A stretch of 57,464 nucleotides of DNA from Pontibacterium sp964228735 (GCF_964228735.1 NZ_CAXRBQ010000021.1:1-57464), one strand, 5' to 3'. Positions 1-8,217 are shown, counted from the first letter of the stretch. The notes: a model not told the origin generated them from the sequence alone. Translations and numbers: made by a program.

Positions 1-37
1 GCTGCAGCAACTGATGAAACGCGGTGTTATGATGTGA
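1..37 (+). CDS. 3' end of a gene cut by the window edge
   Basis: An open frame entering from the left edge reads LQQLMKRGVMM and stops at TGA 35-37. It is probably the last codons of an upstream plus-strand gene, because an inverted repeat and a rho-independent terminator in the same orientation follow at once. Eleven residues are too few to name a family. Confidence 0.45.
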   Translation, partial: LQQLMKRGVMM

Positions 38-38
38 C

Positions 39-107
39 AAAGCCTGAATCCTTTGTGATTAAAGTGTTTGCTCGCACACTCATTTTACTCACATGGATTC
101 AGGCTTT
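39..107. repeat. 13-bp perfect inverted repeat with 43-nt loop
   Basis: AAAGCCTGAATCC at 39-51 is exactly repeated in reverse complement at 95-107. The 43-nt A/T-rich loop is long for a simple terminator. It directly follows the stop codon of the truncated upstream gene, so it may be part of its 3' end or a small palindromic element. No open frame fits inside it. Confidence 0.6.
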
Positions 108-134
108 CTTATTTATCCCAAACTATGGGACAGC

Positions 135-158
135 AGTGACCCTTGGGTCGCTTTTTTT
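135..158 (+). terminator. Rho-independent terminator
   Basis: AGTGACC at 135-141 pairs with GGTCGCT at 146-152 (one G-T pair), followed by a run of seven T. The orientation serves the upstream plus-strand gene ending at 37. It lies just beyond the end of yaaA, which converges from the other strand. Confidence 0.7.
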
Positions 159-176
159 GTGTCCGCAATCCTGAAC

Positions 177-947
177 TTACTCTTCGTGATCGCGGATAAA
201 GGTCCAGGTATCACCTTCGGACATACTTTCAGCGAAACGGTAACCTTCCAGATCAAAACCTTTCAGCGCTTCCGGATCTTCCAGTTTGTTCTGGATGATG
301 TAACGGCTCATCAGGCCACGCGCTTTCTTGGCGTAGAAGCTGATCATCTTGTACTGGCCGTTCTTCCAGTCTTTAAACACCGGCGTGATGATACGCGAGG
401 AGATGCTCTTCGCCTTGGCAGCCTTGAAGTACTCATTGGAAGCCAGGTTGATCAGTACCTGCTCCTGTTTCAGCTCTTCGTTCAATGCGTCGCAGATGAT
501 GTTGCCCCAGAACTGGTACAGGTCTTTGCCGCGACCGTTTGCCAGCTTGGTGCCCATCTCCAGGCGGTAAGGTTGCATCAGGTCCAGGGGTTTCAGCAGG
601 CCGTAGAGGCCGGACAGAATGCGCAGGTGATCCTGGGCAAAGGCAAAGTCCTCTTCACTGAAACTCTGTGCGTCCATACCCGCATAGACATCACCTTTAA
701 ACGCGAGCAGCGCCTGCTTGGCGTTGCCGGTGTTGAACTCAGGCGTCCATTCTTCGAAACGCGCAACGTTCAGGCTGGAAAGCTTGTCACTCAGTTTCAT
801 CAGCTCAGCGACATCCTGTACCGACAGGGTACGCAGCTGTTCGATCAGCTCAGCAGAGTGGTCTAGGTAGCCCGGCTGACTGTAGGTGTCAGTCACCGGT
901 GCGGTATCGTAATCCAGTGTTTTGGCAGGGGAGATAACAATCAGCAT
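177..947 (-). CDS. yaaA: Peroxide stress protein YaaA (DUF328/UPF0246)
   Basis: The 256-residue protein begins MLIVISPAKTLDY and has the length and N-terminal signature of the YaaA family, cytosolic proteins that in E. coli limit intracellular free iron and oxidative DNA damage during hydrogen peroxide stress. The family has a DNA-binding fold of its own (known from E. coli work), but the biochemical mechanism is not settled. The conserved middle (SGLYGLLKPLD and the PYRLEMGTKL stretch) is intact. The gene stands alone, converging on the truncated upstream gene, with terminators on both sides. I see no clear OxyR site in front of it. Assignment is by family pattern and is secure; the physiological role is from known homologues. 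Confidence 0.95.
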   Translation of the reverse strand: MLIVISPAKTLDYDTAPVTDTYSQPGYLDHSAELIEQLRTLSVQDVAELMKLSDKLSSLNVARFEEWTPEFNTGNAKQALLAFKGDVYAGMDAQSFSEEDFAFAQDHLRILSGLYGLLKPLDLMQPYRLEMGTKLANGRGKDLYQFWGNIICDALNEELKQEQVLINLASNEYFKAAKAKSISSRIITPVFKDWKNGQYKMISFYAKKARGLMSRYIIQNKLEDPEALKGFDLEGYRFAESMSEGDTWTFIRDHEE

Positions 948-1000
948 AGGTATCTATTGGTCCTTAACCTCATTTGGGAACCATGATACGCCGCAAACCA

Positions 1001-1054
1001 CAAAAAAAAAGACCGCGTTTTGTGCGGTCTTCTATCGGGGCGGTATTTGCCCCG
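1001..1054 (-). terminator. Terminator of the DUF2789 gene, with a second hairpin
   Basis: On the minus strand AAGACCGC (1031-1024) pairs with GCGGTCTT (1016-1009) and runs into about nine T at 1009-1002, a strong intrinsic terminator. A second GC-rich hairpin, CGGGGC at 1036-1041 with GCCCCG at 1049-1054, lies between it and the stop codon of the gene it ends. Confidence 0.85.
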
Positions 1055-1067
1055 TCGGGTCGTCCGC

Positions 1068-1301
1068 TCAGTGGCGGAGCATACTGTCCAGCTCATCGAC
1101 CAGTTCACACCAGTCGGAATCTGAATCCAGTGATTCCTTCAGGAACGCAGATTGCGCAGGGGTCCAGAAGGTGGCCTCGGTTAACTGGATATCACCGCTG
1201 TAGAGACGGTGAGTGGTCACAAACTGTTTGATGTCCTTATCGCTGCTTGGCAGACCGAGCTGGTCAAAAAGGGTATTCATATTGTGTGCCGACAAGTCCA
1301 T
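1068..1301 (-). CDS. DUF2789 family protein
   Basis: A 77-residue cytosolic protein of the DUF2789 family, recognised by its length, the N-terminal 'NTLFDQLGLPS' stretch and the acidic C-terminus with conserved tryptophans (FWTPAQSAFL...SDWCELVDELD). Function is unknown. An in-frame GTG lies one codon upstream at 1304, but the ATG at 1301 has better spacing from the GGGAG ribosome site. It is followed by its own strong terminator, so it is probably a single-gene unit or the end of a short operon with the membrane protein upstream at 1379-1660. Confidence 0.85.
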   Translation of the reverse strand: MDLSAHNMNTLFDQLGLPSSDKDIKQFVTTHRLYSGDIQLTEATFWTPAQSAFLKESLDSDSDWCELVDELDSMLRH

Positions 1302-1378
1302 CACAATCTCCCAACAACTTTTAAAGGATCTATATCGCTTTGAGTGTTGGTCAGGATTGGCTGGGTGTCAAATCCGAG

Positions 1379-1660
1379 TTATTTACTCAGTCTTTTCTGC
1401 GCGCCGAACTTTTCTTTCCCGGCAACACAAAGCAGGGCACCCACAACGACCAGCACGGAACTGATGATTGGGTTCTCGATACCGCCCAGCACTTTCATAG
1501 TGACAGCAGCGATTAACAATCCACCAAACATACAGAGCACGGCTGTTACCAGATTCATCAGGATGGCTTGGGCAGAACGGTTGGGGTTACGAACGAGCAG
1601 GACAACGGCAGACAGGAAAAAAGCGGAGAGGGTAATCCAGGAAGCAAGTGATTCAGACAT
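1379..1660 (-). CDS. Small inner-membrane protein of unknown function
   Basis: Ninety-three residues with three hydrophobic stretches (about residues 5-22, 32-55 and 64-80) and a basic tail GKEKFGAQKRLSK, which by the positive-inside rule is probably cytoplasmic. I do not recognise a family. It starts at ATG 1660 and lies on the same strand as the DUF2789 gene, 77 nt upstream of it. It may be a small polytopic membrane protein that stabilises a partner, but nothing in the sequence identifies that partner. No signal peptide cleavage site or metal-binding motif is visible. Confidence 0.6.
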   Translation of the reverse strand: MSESLASWITLSAFFLSAVVLLVRNPNRSAQAILMNLVTAVLCMFGGLLIAAVTMKVLGGIENPIISSVLVVVGALLCVAGKEKFGAQKRLSK

Positions 1661-1817
1661 AGCGGCAATACAGTTATCGTTATAGTTAAGATATTGTTTT
1701 TACCACCGCTTTTGGTCGAAGGGAAGCGGATACACTCCGTATCACACGCGCCTTTAGTAGTGAATTACGCTATCATAGCGATCAAATTTTATTCCAGATT
1801 CCAGAGATTCGAGTTTC

Positions 1818-3098
1818 ATGAGCAAGAAGACGGTTCTGACCGGTATCACCACCACAGGTACCCCACACGTGGGTAACTACCTGGGTGCGATCAAACCAGC
1901 TATTGATGCAAGCACCAACCCTGATTTCAGCAGCTTCTACTTTCTGGCGGACTACCATGCACTGATCAAGTGTCATGATCCGGAGCGTGTGGCACGTTCT
2001 TCCCGCGAGATCGCTGCAACCTGGCTGGCACTTGGACTGGATACCGACAAAACCACCTTCTACCGTCAGAGCGATATCCACGAGATCCCGGAGTTGACCT
2101 GGATTCTGACCTGCATGTGCTCCAATGGCCTGATGAACCGTGCTCACGCCTACAAAGCGTCTGTTGATGCCAACCGTGACGCAGGCAAGCAGGATCTGGA
2201 CGACGGTGTCACCATGGGCCTGTTCAGCTACCCAATCCTGATGGCCGCAGACATCCTGATGTTTAACGCCGATATCATTCCGGTGGGTAAAGACCAGATC
2301 CAGCACATCGAGATGGCCCGTGATGTTGCCGGTCGTTTCAACCACACCTACGAGCAGCTGTTTACCCTGCCGGAAGCGCTGGTGGATGAACAGACGCAGC
2401 TGATCCCAGGTCTGGACGGTCGCAAGATGTCCAAGAGCTACGACAACACCATTCCGCTGTTCTGCTCCGCGGATGAGCTGCGCAAGCTGATCAACCAGAT
2501 CGTAACCGACACTAAAGCGCCGGGCGAACCAAAAGACCCGGATAACAGCACCCTGTTCCAGCTGTACAGCTGCTTTGCAGAAGAAGCAGAACAGCAGCAG
2601 ATGCGCGACAAGTTCCTGAACGGCATCGGCTGGGGTGATGCGAAGAAAGAACTGTTCGAATTTATGGATGCCAAGCTGAGCGCGCCACGTGCACTGTACA
2701 ATGAGTTGATGGCAAGCCCGGCAGACGTAGAAGCGATTCTGGAGAAAGGTGCGGCAAAAGCCCGTGAAACCTCTGCGCCGCTGCTGGAAAAAGTACGTAT
2801 TGCAGCGGGTATCCGCCCACTGACCCACGTGGCAACTGCCGCGAAAGAAGAGAAGAAAAAGAAAGAGGTATCGGAAGAAGCACTGGCGCGTGCCGAAGCA
2901 GGCCGCCGTCGTGCGATTCTGATGCAGCTTAAGCCGCAGCTGGACGAAGTACAGGCTGCTGATGACAAGTCTGCTGCCGCGCAAGCGCTGATCTCGAGCA
3001 AGGAAGAAGAAGTAGCCGGACTGAAGAAAAAGGCGAAGCAGAAAGCTCAGAATGAGCTGGACCTGCTGCGTGAAGAGCTGGCGGATCTGCTGGCTTAA
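1818..3098 (+). CDS. trpS: Tryptophanyl-tRNA synthetase with extended C-terminus
   Basis: Class I synthetase charging tRNA-Trp with tryptophan in the cytosol. The HIGH-equivalent is TPHVGN at residues 15-20 and the KMSKS loop is at 203-207. The catalytic core covers about residues 1-335, the full length of the E. coli enzyme. A further ~90 residues follow, opening with EEKKKKEVSEE (about 344-354) and continuing as a charged, coiled-coil-like helix rich in Lys, Glu, Ala and Arg. Longer TrpS proteins of this general kind are known in pseudomonads. The extension may aid tRNA or partner binding (inference). The next gene, sseA, starts 26 nt downstream and may be co-transcribed. Confidence 0.97.
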   Translation: MSKKTVLTGITTTGTPHVGNYLGAIKPAIDASTNPDFSSFYFLADYHALIKCHDPERVARSSREIAATWLALGLDTDKTTFYRQSDIHEIPELTWILTCMCSNGLMNRAHAYKASVDANRDAGKQDLDDGVTMGLFSYPILMAADILMFNADIIPVGKDQIQHIEMARDVAGRFNHTYEQLFTLPEALVDEQTQLIPGLDGRKMSKSYDNTIPLFCSADELRKLINQIVTDTKAPGEPKDPDNSTLFQLYSCFAEEAEQQQMRDKFLNGIGWGDAKKELFEFMDAKLSAPRALYNELMASPADVEAILEKGAAKARETSAPLLEKVRIAAGIRPLTHVATAAKEEKKKKEVSEEALARAEAGRRRAILMQLKPQLDEVQAADDKSAAAQALISSKEEEVAGLKKKAKQKAQNELDLLREELADLLA

Positions 3099-3124
3099 TC
3101 CTCAACGAATACGGACGTTAATCG

Positions 3125-3967
3125 ATGTATACAACGCTGATCACTGCACCTGAACTGAACACCCTGATCGAAAACGGGAATGTGTTGGTCTTGGACTGTC
3201 GCTTCAGTCTGGCGGACGCCGGCTATGGTCAGCGTGTATACAGCGAAGCCCATCTGTCGGGGGCTTGTTTTATGCACCTGGATGATGATCTGTCTTCGCC
3301 GATCACACCGAAAACCGGGCGCCATCCACTGCCGGATGTGGACAAGCTGGCCGACAAGTTGCGCTCATATGGCCTGAATAACAACCTGCAAGTGGTAGTG
3401 TATGACGATTGCGGTGGTGCGATGGCCGCACGGACTTGGTGGCTGCTGCGCTGGTTGGGACACGATGCTGTTGCGGTACTTAATGGCGGTTATCCACATT
3501 GGGTGCAAGCTGGATTTGAGGTGACCCAGGCAGTGCCGCAAGCGGAGCCGGGTAACTTTGCGGTGAGCCTGCGTGATGAGATGAACCTGTCCGTGGATGA
3601 GGTACTGAAATCACTGGATGATCAATCCATCACGCTGGTGGACGCGCGCGGCGCAGAGCGCTATCGCGGCGAGCAGGAGCCGATCGACCCGGTGGCCGGA
3701 CACATTCCGGGAGCGCTCAACCGTCCGTTGACCGATAACCTGGAGAATGGCCTGTTTAAGTCTGCTGAACAGTTGCAGGCAGAATGGCAGCAGTTGCTGG
3801 GAACTGTAGATCCACAACGGATCGTGCACTACTGCGGCTCCGGCGTGACGGCTTGTCATAACCAGCTGGCGATGGCGGTGGCTGGAATCACCGGGACGCG
3901 TATCTATGCCGGTTCCTGGAGTGAATGGATTCGTGAGCCAGCCCGTCCGATCGCAACCATCTCCTAA
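3125..3967 (+). CDS. sseA: 3-mercaptopyruvate/thiosulfate sulfurtransferase
   Basis: Two-rhodanese-domain enzyme of 280 residues. The first domain (about 1-135) is inactive and the second carries the catalytic cysteine C237 in a CGSGVTA loop. That loop type is typical of 3-mercaptopyruvate sulfurtransferases, whereas thiosulfate-preferring rhodaneses usually have CRKGVT. It moves sulfane sulfur from mercaptopyruvate to acceptors such as thioredoxin or cyanide. It sits 26 nt behind trpS and is followed by an intrinsic terminator. The substrate preference is inferred from the loop, not shown. Confidence 0.9.
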   Translation: MYTTLITAPELNTLIENGNVLVLDCRFSLADAGYGQRVYSEAHLSGACFMHLDDDLSSPITPKTGRHPLPDVDKLADKLRSYGLNNNLQVVVYDDCGGAMAARTWWLLRWLGHDAVAVLNGGYPHWVQAGFEVTQAVPQAEPGNFAVSLRDEMNLSVDEVLKSLDDQSITLVDARGAERYRGEQEPIDPVAGHIPGALNRPLTDNLENGLFKSAEQLQAEWQQLLGTVDPQRIVHYCGSGVTACHNQLAMAVAGITGTRIYAGSWSEWIREPARPIATIS

Positions 3968-4022
3968 ACCTTACCCTCTGGCTGAACGTCCCGAAGCGCG
4001 TTAAAGCGTGTTTCTGAATATA

Positions 4023-4060
4023 AAACCGGTCTGAATCGTCTTGGATCGGTTTCTCTTTTT
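4023..4060 (+). terminator. Terminator after sseA
   Basis: AAACCGGTC at 4023-4031 pairs with GATCGGTTT at 4044-4052 (one G-T pair) and is followed by CTCTTTTT. It closes the trpS-sseA unit. Confidence 0.65.
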
Positions 4061-4084
4061 GTGGCTATCGTTCTGTTGATTTAA

Positions 4085-4099
4085 ATAGCCGATAGCTAT
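4085..4099. promoter_or_regulatory. Possible OxyR-type half operator before the DyP gene
   Basis: The sequence ATAG-N7-CTAT at 4085-4099 has the spacing of one half of the E. coli-type OxyR site, and its core GATAGCTATC is itself palindromic. A matching second half seven bases further on is not evident, so this is a weak call. Its position about 90 nt upstream of a peroxidase gene is what makes it notable. Confidence 0.3.
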
Positions 4100-4185
4100 C
4101 GATTTGTTTGCCCAAATCAAATATCCCTGTCATCTGCATCTGGCTATACTGATCCTGTTATATCGTTGAGCACAGGGAGTTTTTT

Positions 4186-5112
4186 ATGTCCGCACGTCCA
4201 CAGCTGGGTATCACCGCAGAAGCTAACAGCGCCGCCTTATTTCTTACGTTCAACCAGTCCAGTGCCGACGGGGCGCTTGCACAGGTGCTGAATGTATTAC
4301 GTCAGATTCCTAAGCTTGAAGCGGAATACCGCAGTAACCATCCTGAGGCTGAGTTTCATGCTGTCGCGGCGGTTGGCAGTGGCTACTGGAACCGTATCAA
4401 TCCGCGCACGCGTCCGGCAGAACTGGCACCGTTCCCGGCGTTGGAAAACGGTGACAACGTGGCACCTTTTACCCCGGTTGATCTGCTCTTCCATATCCGC
4501 TCAGAACGTAAGGATCTGAACTTCCGGTTTGCCACCGAACTGACCGCAATTCTGGGTGATGCGGTAGAGCTGGTCGAAGAAGTTGAAGGTTTTCGATACC
4601 TCGACAGCCGGGACCTGACGGGTTTTGTGGATGGGACCGAAAACCCGGAAGGTGATCACCGTCTGAATGTGGCCGTGGTGGGGGATGAGGATGCCGAGTT
4701 CTATGGCGGCAGCTATATCCACATCCAGCGCTACGTGCATAACATGAGCCACTGGAATCGCCTGCAGGTAAAAGCGCAGGAGGACATCATCGGTCGTACC
4801 AAGGCGGACAATGTTGAGTACGCCGGAGCCGACAAGGCACTAACAGCCCATACCAAACGCACCTCACTGAAAGATGAGAACGGCAACTCAATTGAGATCC
4901 TGCGTCACAGTATGCCGTACGGAGATATGCGGGAGTGTGGCCTACTGTTTGCGAGCTACTGCCGTAACAGCCGCAACTTCCGCCTGATGCTGGAGAGTAT
5001 GATCCATGGCGAGAGTGGGCATAGCGATCACCTGCTGAAATACACCCGCGCCGTAACCGGGGCTGCGTTCTTTGCGCCGTCGGTTGAAGGCTTGGCTGAA
5101 CTCGGTAGCTAA
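4186..5112 (+). CDS. DyP-type heme peroxidase (YfeX-like)
   Basis: A 308-residue dye-decolourising peroxidase. The signature GFVDGTENP lies at 146-154 with the catalytic aspartate D149. H222 (in LTAHTKR) is the probable proximal heme ligand and R240 the probable distal arginine, matching YfeX D143/H215/R232 in order and spacing. No signal peptide is present, so it is cytosolic or encapsulin cargo; no encapsulin gene is nearby. The enzyme would oxidise porphyrins or other reductants with hydrogen peroxide. It is a single-gene unit, convergent with the transporter at 5132. Physiological substrate unknown. Confidence 0.93.
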   Translation: MSARPQLGITAEANSAALFLTFNQSSADGALAQVLNVLRQIPKLEAEYRSNHPEAEFHAVAAVGSGYWNRINPRTRPAELAPFPALENGDNVAPFTPVDLLFHIRSERKDLNFRFATELTAILGDAVELVEEVEGFRYLDSRDLTGFVDGTENPEGDHRLNVAVVGDEDAEFYGGSYIHIQRYVHNMSHWNRLQVKAQEDIIGRTKADNVEYAGADKALTAHTKRTSLKDENGNSIEILRHSMPYGDMRECGLLFASYCRNSRNFRLMLESMIHGESGHSDHLLKYTRAVTGAAFFAPSVEGLAELGS

Positions 5113-5131
5113 GCGGCCTGAATTACCTACC

Positions 5132-6070
5132 TTAAGCGCTCTGTTCGTTGAGCGGGCGCTTCAGGTACGGTACCAATAGTGCATCGCCAAACAGTACAAG
5201 GAAGTGGAACAGCACACACACCAGCAATGCCTCACCCATCGGCAGGTTCAGGGCGGTGAGTACGCTGACAGCAACCGGCAGCGTCTTCTGCGCGCCGGTC
5301 AGAATCACCGCAATTGCTCCTTTCCATTCCAGACGTAGAATCCGACTGGTGCCCCAGCACAGGCAAAGTAAAGCCGTGTGTACTAAGAGCGCAGCCACCG
5401 CAATTTTCAGCAGGCCGGTAAGGTCGAGTGCCTGAAACACCTCGGAGGAGTCTGACAGGGCCATCCAAACAGTTGCGATTACACAGCTTGAAGGCAGGTA
5501 CTGCAGCACGATGTGCTTGGGATCGACCGACGCAAAGCGGCGTATCATCAGTCCTGCAAGGAACGGCAGTAAAACCAGCATTACCAGTTTCTGCAACAGG
5601 GGCAGGGGATCGATCACAATCTCGCCCACGCCTTCCAGGGTAAGGTCCAGCATAAATGGGATGGTGAAAATGCCGATGATGTTGAGCGCAATCGTCATGA
5701 TCAGCGCCCAGGTGCCGTGCCCCCCGGCCAGCTGGGTCATCACAATACAAGTCGAGAGAGTTGGCGGTACGGTGGCTTTCACTACCAGTCCCAGCGTGAA
5801 ACCGGCGCCGAGTCCCAAAGCCGTTGCGACGCCCATACCGATAAACGGGCTGATAAGCAGGGCAATGATCGCGGTGAGCAGGGTGGCGGTAACAAAGCTG
5901 CGCGAGCGCGGCAGTTCACTGAGGTTGGTCTGGTAACCGTTGACGATAAAGATGGTGACCACCATCCAGGGTATCAGGCCCCAATCCTTAAACTGTACGC
6001 CGATGTGGGGTACCAGCCATGCGATCACAAACGCCAGAATCAGTCCGCCTGGAAGAAAGCTGCTTTTCAC
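5132..6070 (-). CDS. Bile acid:sodium symporter (SBF-like) family transporter
   Basis: A 312-residue inner-membrane protein with about nine to ten hydrophobic helices and the SBF/BASS-type core, including the VVKATVPPTLSTCIVMTQLAGG stretch around residues 93-114 that is typical of the YfeH/PF13593 branch. Members are proposed sodium-coupled carriers of organic anions; substrates are mostly unknown. The start is GTG at 6070, because an ATG just upstream runs into TAG at once. The arrangement resembles E. coli in name only: YfeX-like and YfeH-like genes occur together here, convergent. Whether they are functionally linked is not known. Confidence 0.8.
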   Translation of the reverse strand: MKSSFLPGGLILAFVIAWLVPHIGVQFKDWGLIPWMVVTIFIVNGYQTNLSELPRSRSFVTATLLTAIIALLISPFIGMGVATALGLGAGFTLGLVVKATVPPTLSTCIVMTQLAGGHGTWALIMTIALNIIGIFTIPFMLDLTLEGVGEIVIDPLPLLQKLVMLVLLPFLAGLMIRRFASVDPKHIVLQYLPSSCVIATVWMALSDSSEVFQALDLTGLLKIAVAALLVHTALLCLCWGTSRILRLEWKGAIAVILTGAQKTLPVAVSVLTALNLPMGEALLVCVLFHFLVLFGDALLVPYLKRPLNEQSA

Positions 6071-6145
6071 CTATTTACCCATGGATGTCCGTTTTGCACC
6101 TGTGCGGGGCAGTATGTCATAAAACCGTCGTTACAGGTTCATCTG

Positions 6146-6173
6146 CTTGTTAAATTTCTCCACTAAGCTAAGA
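6146..6173 (+). promoter_or_regulatory. Possible sigma70 promoter of the 65-residue protein
   Basis: TTGTTA at 6146-6151 and TAAGAT at 6168-6173 are separated by 16 bp and lie about 60 nt upstream of the gene at 6233. An inverted repeat TGTAG-CAAAA-CTACA at 6178-6192 sits over the expected start of transcription and could be an operator. Both calls are by eye. Confidence 0.35.
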
Positions 6174-6232
6174 TTGTATGTAGCAAAACTACAAAAACGA
6201 AAAAAACCTAAAAAAACAACGGGAGCGAGTGG

Positions 6233-6430
6233 ATGTCAACTGAGTTCAAAAGTCGCACAATTGCAGTGCTGGCAGTAGATGGTGAAAACTTTTCTGTAAA
6301 CGGTCACTATGCAGGTCAGGACCGTGATCCGCATTGGTACACCATCACTCGTAGTCGCGATGGAAGCGTGATTGTCGACAAATGCACCCAATTTCCAACT
6401 CACGATTCCATTCGTGAGCTGATTCACTAA
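6233..6430 (+). CDS. Small protein of unknown function
   Basis: Sixty-five residues starting MSTEFKSRTIAVLAVDGENF, with a GGGAG ribosome site a few bases before the ATG and a strong terminator after the stop, so it is a real monocistronic unit. I do not recognise the family. The composition is soluble, with alternating short beta-like stretches (TIAVLAVDG, FSVNGHYA, WYTITRSRDG, SVIVDKCTQFP) that suggest a small beta-sheet protein. It has one cysteine and no membrane segment. It lies between a transporter and cysK, both on the opposite strand, so context gives no hint of a role. Confidence 0.7.
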   Translation: MSTEFKSRTIAVLAVDGENFSVNGHYAGQDRDPHWYTITRSRDGSVIVDKCTQFPTHDSIRELIH

Positions 6431-6464
6431 GGTGTCGCTGACAATCTGAGTGAAATTCAGATAC

Positions 6465-6493
6465 AAAAAAACCGGGCATTGCCCGGTTTTTTT
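6465..6493. terminator. Bidirectional terminator between the small protein and cysK
   Basis: AAAAAACCGGGC, loop ATT, GCCCGGTTTTTT: a perfect hairpin with A and T runs on the two sides. It can end both the plus-strand small gene and minus-strand cysK, which converge here. Confidence 0.9.
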
Positions 6494-6516
6494 ATGCCGT
6501 TCGAAACCTGCAGCGA

Positions 6517-7485
6517 TTACTGCTGGGTTTCGTTATCGGTGAACATTCCGTCAAACAGCACAGAGGAAAGGTAGCGCTCACCTGAGTCAGGTAGTATTAC
6601 TACAATATTTTTTCCTTTATTTTCAGGTAGTTGTGCCATGCGCTGCGCGGCAACTACCGCAGCGCCGCCGGAAATGCCAGCCAGGATACCTTCTTTCTGC
6701 ATCAGAACGCGGGCCATTTCGATCGCTTCATCGTTGCTGACCTGCTCTACGCGGTCGATGATATCCATGTCCAGGTTCTTTGGAATAAAGCCTGCACCGA
6801 TACCCTGAATCTTGTGAGGGGCTGGTTTCAGCTCTTCACCGTTACGTGCCTGGGTGATGACCGGAGAGTCTACAGGTTCAACAGCAACCGCGGTGATCGC
6901 CTTACCCTGGGTCTGCTTGATGTAGCGGGAAGTACCGGAGATGGTGCCGCCTGTACCTACGCCTGCCACGAAGATATCGATCTCACCGTTGGTGTCGTTC
7001 CAGATCTCTGGACCGGTGGTTTTTTCGTGGATGGCTGGGTTTGCCGGGTTCTCGAACTGCTGCAGCATCAGGTACTGTTCCGGATCGCTATCAACAATCT
7101 CCTGTGCTTTTTCAATCGCACCTTTCATGCCTTTGGCAGGTTCAGTCAGCACGATCTCAGCGCCCAGCGCTTTCATCAGCTTACGACGTTCCAGGCTCAT
7201 GGAGGATGGCATGGTGAACATAATCTTGTAGCCACGGGATGCTGCTACGAAGGCCAGCGCGATACCGGTGTTACCGCTGGTTGGTTCAACCATCGTCATA
7301 CCTGGCTTCAGGCTACCGTCCTCTTCCGCAGCCCAGATCATGCTGGCACCGATACGGCATTTAACGGAGCCTGCAGGGTTGCGGGATTCTACTTTCGCCA
7401 GCAGGTTGGCCTCAGGGGCGATGTGCTTCAGCTTAACGAGTGGTGTGCGGCCGATCGTTTGTGAATTGTCTTCGAAAATAGTCAT
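6517..7485 (-). CDS. cysK: Cysteine synthase A (O-acetylserine sulfhydrylase)
   Basis: A 322-residue PLP enzyme that joins sulfide to O-acetylserine to give cysteine. The PLP lysine is in NPAGSVKCR near residue 42, the substrate-binding loop is TSGNTG, and the phosphate-binding loop is GTGGTISGT. The protein is standard CysK length. A second paralogue of the same superfamily lies at 19695-20690 beside the sulfate reduction genes. It is a single-gene unit with its promoter in the 250-nt region shared with the divergent Sel1 gene. That region holds a TTATATA/TATATAA inverted repeat resembling elements upstream of other cys genes in this window. Confidence 0.95.
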   Translation of the reverse strand: MTIFEDNSQTIGRTPLVKLKHIAPEANLLAKVESRNPAGSVKCRIGASMIWAAEEDGSLKPGMTMVEPTSGNTGIALAFVAASRGYKIMFTMPSSMSLERRKLMKALGAEIVLTEPAKGMKGAIEKAQEIVDSDPEQYLMLQQFENPANPAIHEKTTGPEIWNDTNGEIDIFVAGVGTGGTISGTSRYIKQTQGKAITAVAVEPVDSPVITQARNGEELKPAPHKIQGIGAGFIPKNLDMDIIDRVEQVSNDEAIEMARVLMQKEGILAGISGGAAVVAAQRMAQLPENKGKNIVVILPDSGERYLSSVLFDGMFTDNETQQ

Positions 7486-7533
7486 GGTTGGTTCCTGAAC
7501 GTCCCAATTGTTGCGCTATAGTGATCGCGACCT

Positions 7534-7557
7534 TTTATATAACCGGTAGATATATAA
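7534..7557. promoter_or_regulatory. Candidate CysB-type operator upstream of cysK
   Basis: TTATATA at 7535-7541 and TATATAA at 7551-7557 form a perfect 7-bp inverted repeat with a 9-bp spacer. The ten bases TTTATATAAC (7534-7543) recur exactly at 19358-19367 (before the cysteine synthase paralogue) and 26414-26423 (between cysI-side and cysDN genes). Assignment to CysB is inference from this shared occurrence. The rest of 7486-7737 shows only a possible TATACT -10 element at 7674-7679 for the Sel1 gene. Confidence 0.4.
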
Positions 7558-7737
7558 CGCGGGTTGTTTATTTCTTTTTGCGGTCAATAGTTTTTATCCT
7601 ATATCGGCTTTGGTAACAAGCGCTTTCTATTGAGCCCTTACAAGCTGTACGTGTTTAAATTAGAGGGTGCTGATATACTGGCGCTATCAATAGCCGCTAT
7701 GCTGTCGTTTCCGTCTTATTTATAGCCCGGGGTACCT

Positions 7738-8217
7738 ATGCGCTGGTTAATGCACCTGATTTCACCGCTGATCTTCTATATCGCCTATGGGCTGTTTCGT
7801 ACCTCTCTGCTTAAGAAGTCCCAGGCCAAACACCGCTTTGTGATGAAGGTCTTCCGCTACGCTGCGGATAATGGCAGTACCCGTGCGTTATCTGTGTACG
7901 GGCACCTGCTTCATTTTCGGGGAGATGGCGTGCAAAACCGTATTCAGGGCGGTATCTATCTGCAGCGTGCGGCCGATCAGGGGGATATGAAAGCGCAGTA
8001 CCAGATGGGACGGATCTTTGAAGAGGGATTTGAACATTACTTTCAGCCCAATGCGGAAAAAGCGCGCCACTATTATGCGCTTGCAGCGAAGCAGGGGCAT
8101 CAACTGGCTGTGGCGCGTATGGTGGACATCTATGCCAACGGTGAGTTGGCCGTGGCGGTAGATGAAGGCCAGGCTAGCCACTGGCGGGCATTGATGCCCG
8201 AGCTCCCGCAGCGTTAA
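7738..8217 (+). CDS. Sel1-repeat (TPR-like) protein with N-terminal membrane segment
   Basis: A 159-residue protein with a hydrophobic N-terminus (about residues 5-22) and at least two Sel1-like repeats. These are GIYLQRAADQGDMKAQYQMG with RIFEEGF, and KARHYYALAAKQGHQLAVARM with VDIYANGEL. Sel1 repeats are alpha-helical protein-protein interaction modules. The start ATG follows a weak ribosome site. The last four bases overlap the end of the convergent tapT gene. Likely a membrane-tethered adaptor; the partner is unknown. Confidence 0.75.
   Translation: MRWLMHLISPLIFYIAYGLFRTSLLKKSQAKHRFVMKVFRYAADNGSTRALSVYGHLLHFRGDGVQNRIQGGIYLQRAADQGDMKAQYQMGRIFEEGFEHYFQPNAEKARHYYALAAKQGHQLAVARMVDIYANGELAVAVDEGQASHWRALMPELPQR

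Noticed and set aside
1782..2984. A 400-codon minus-strand frame over trpS
   Set aside because: Antisense to trpS, with no domain.
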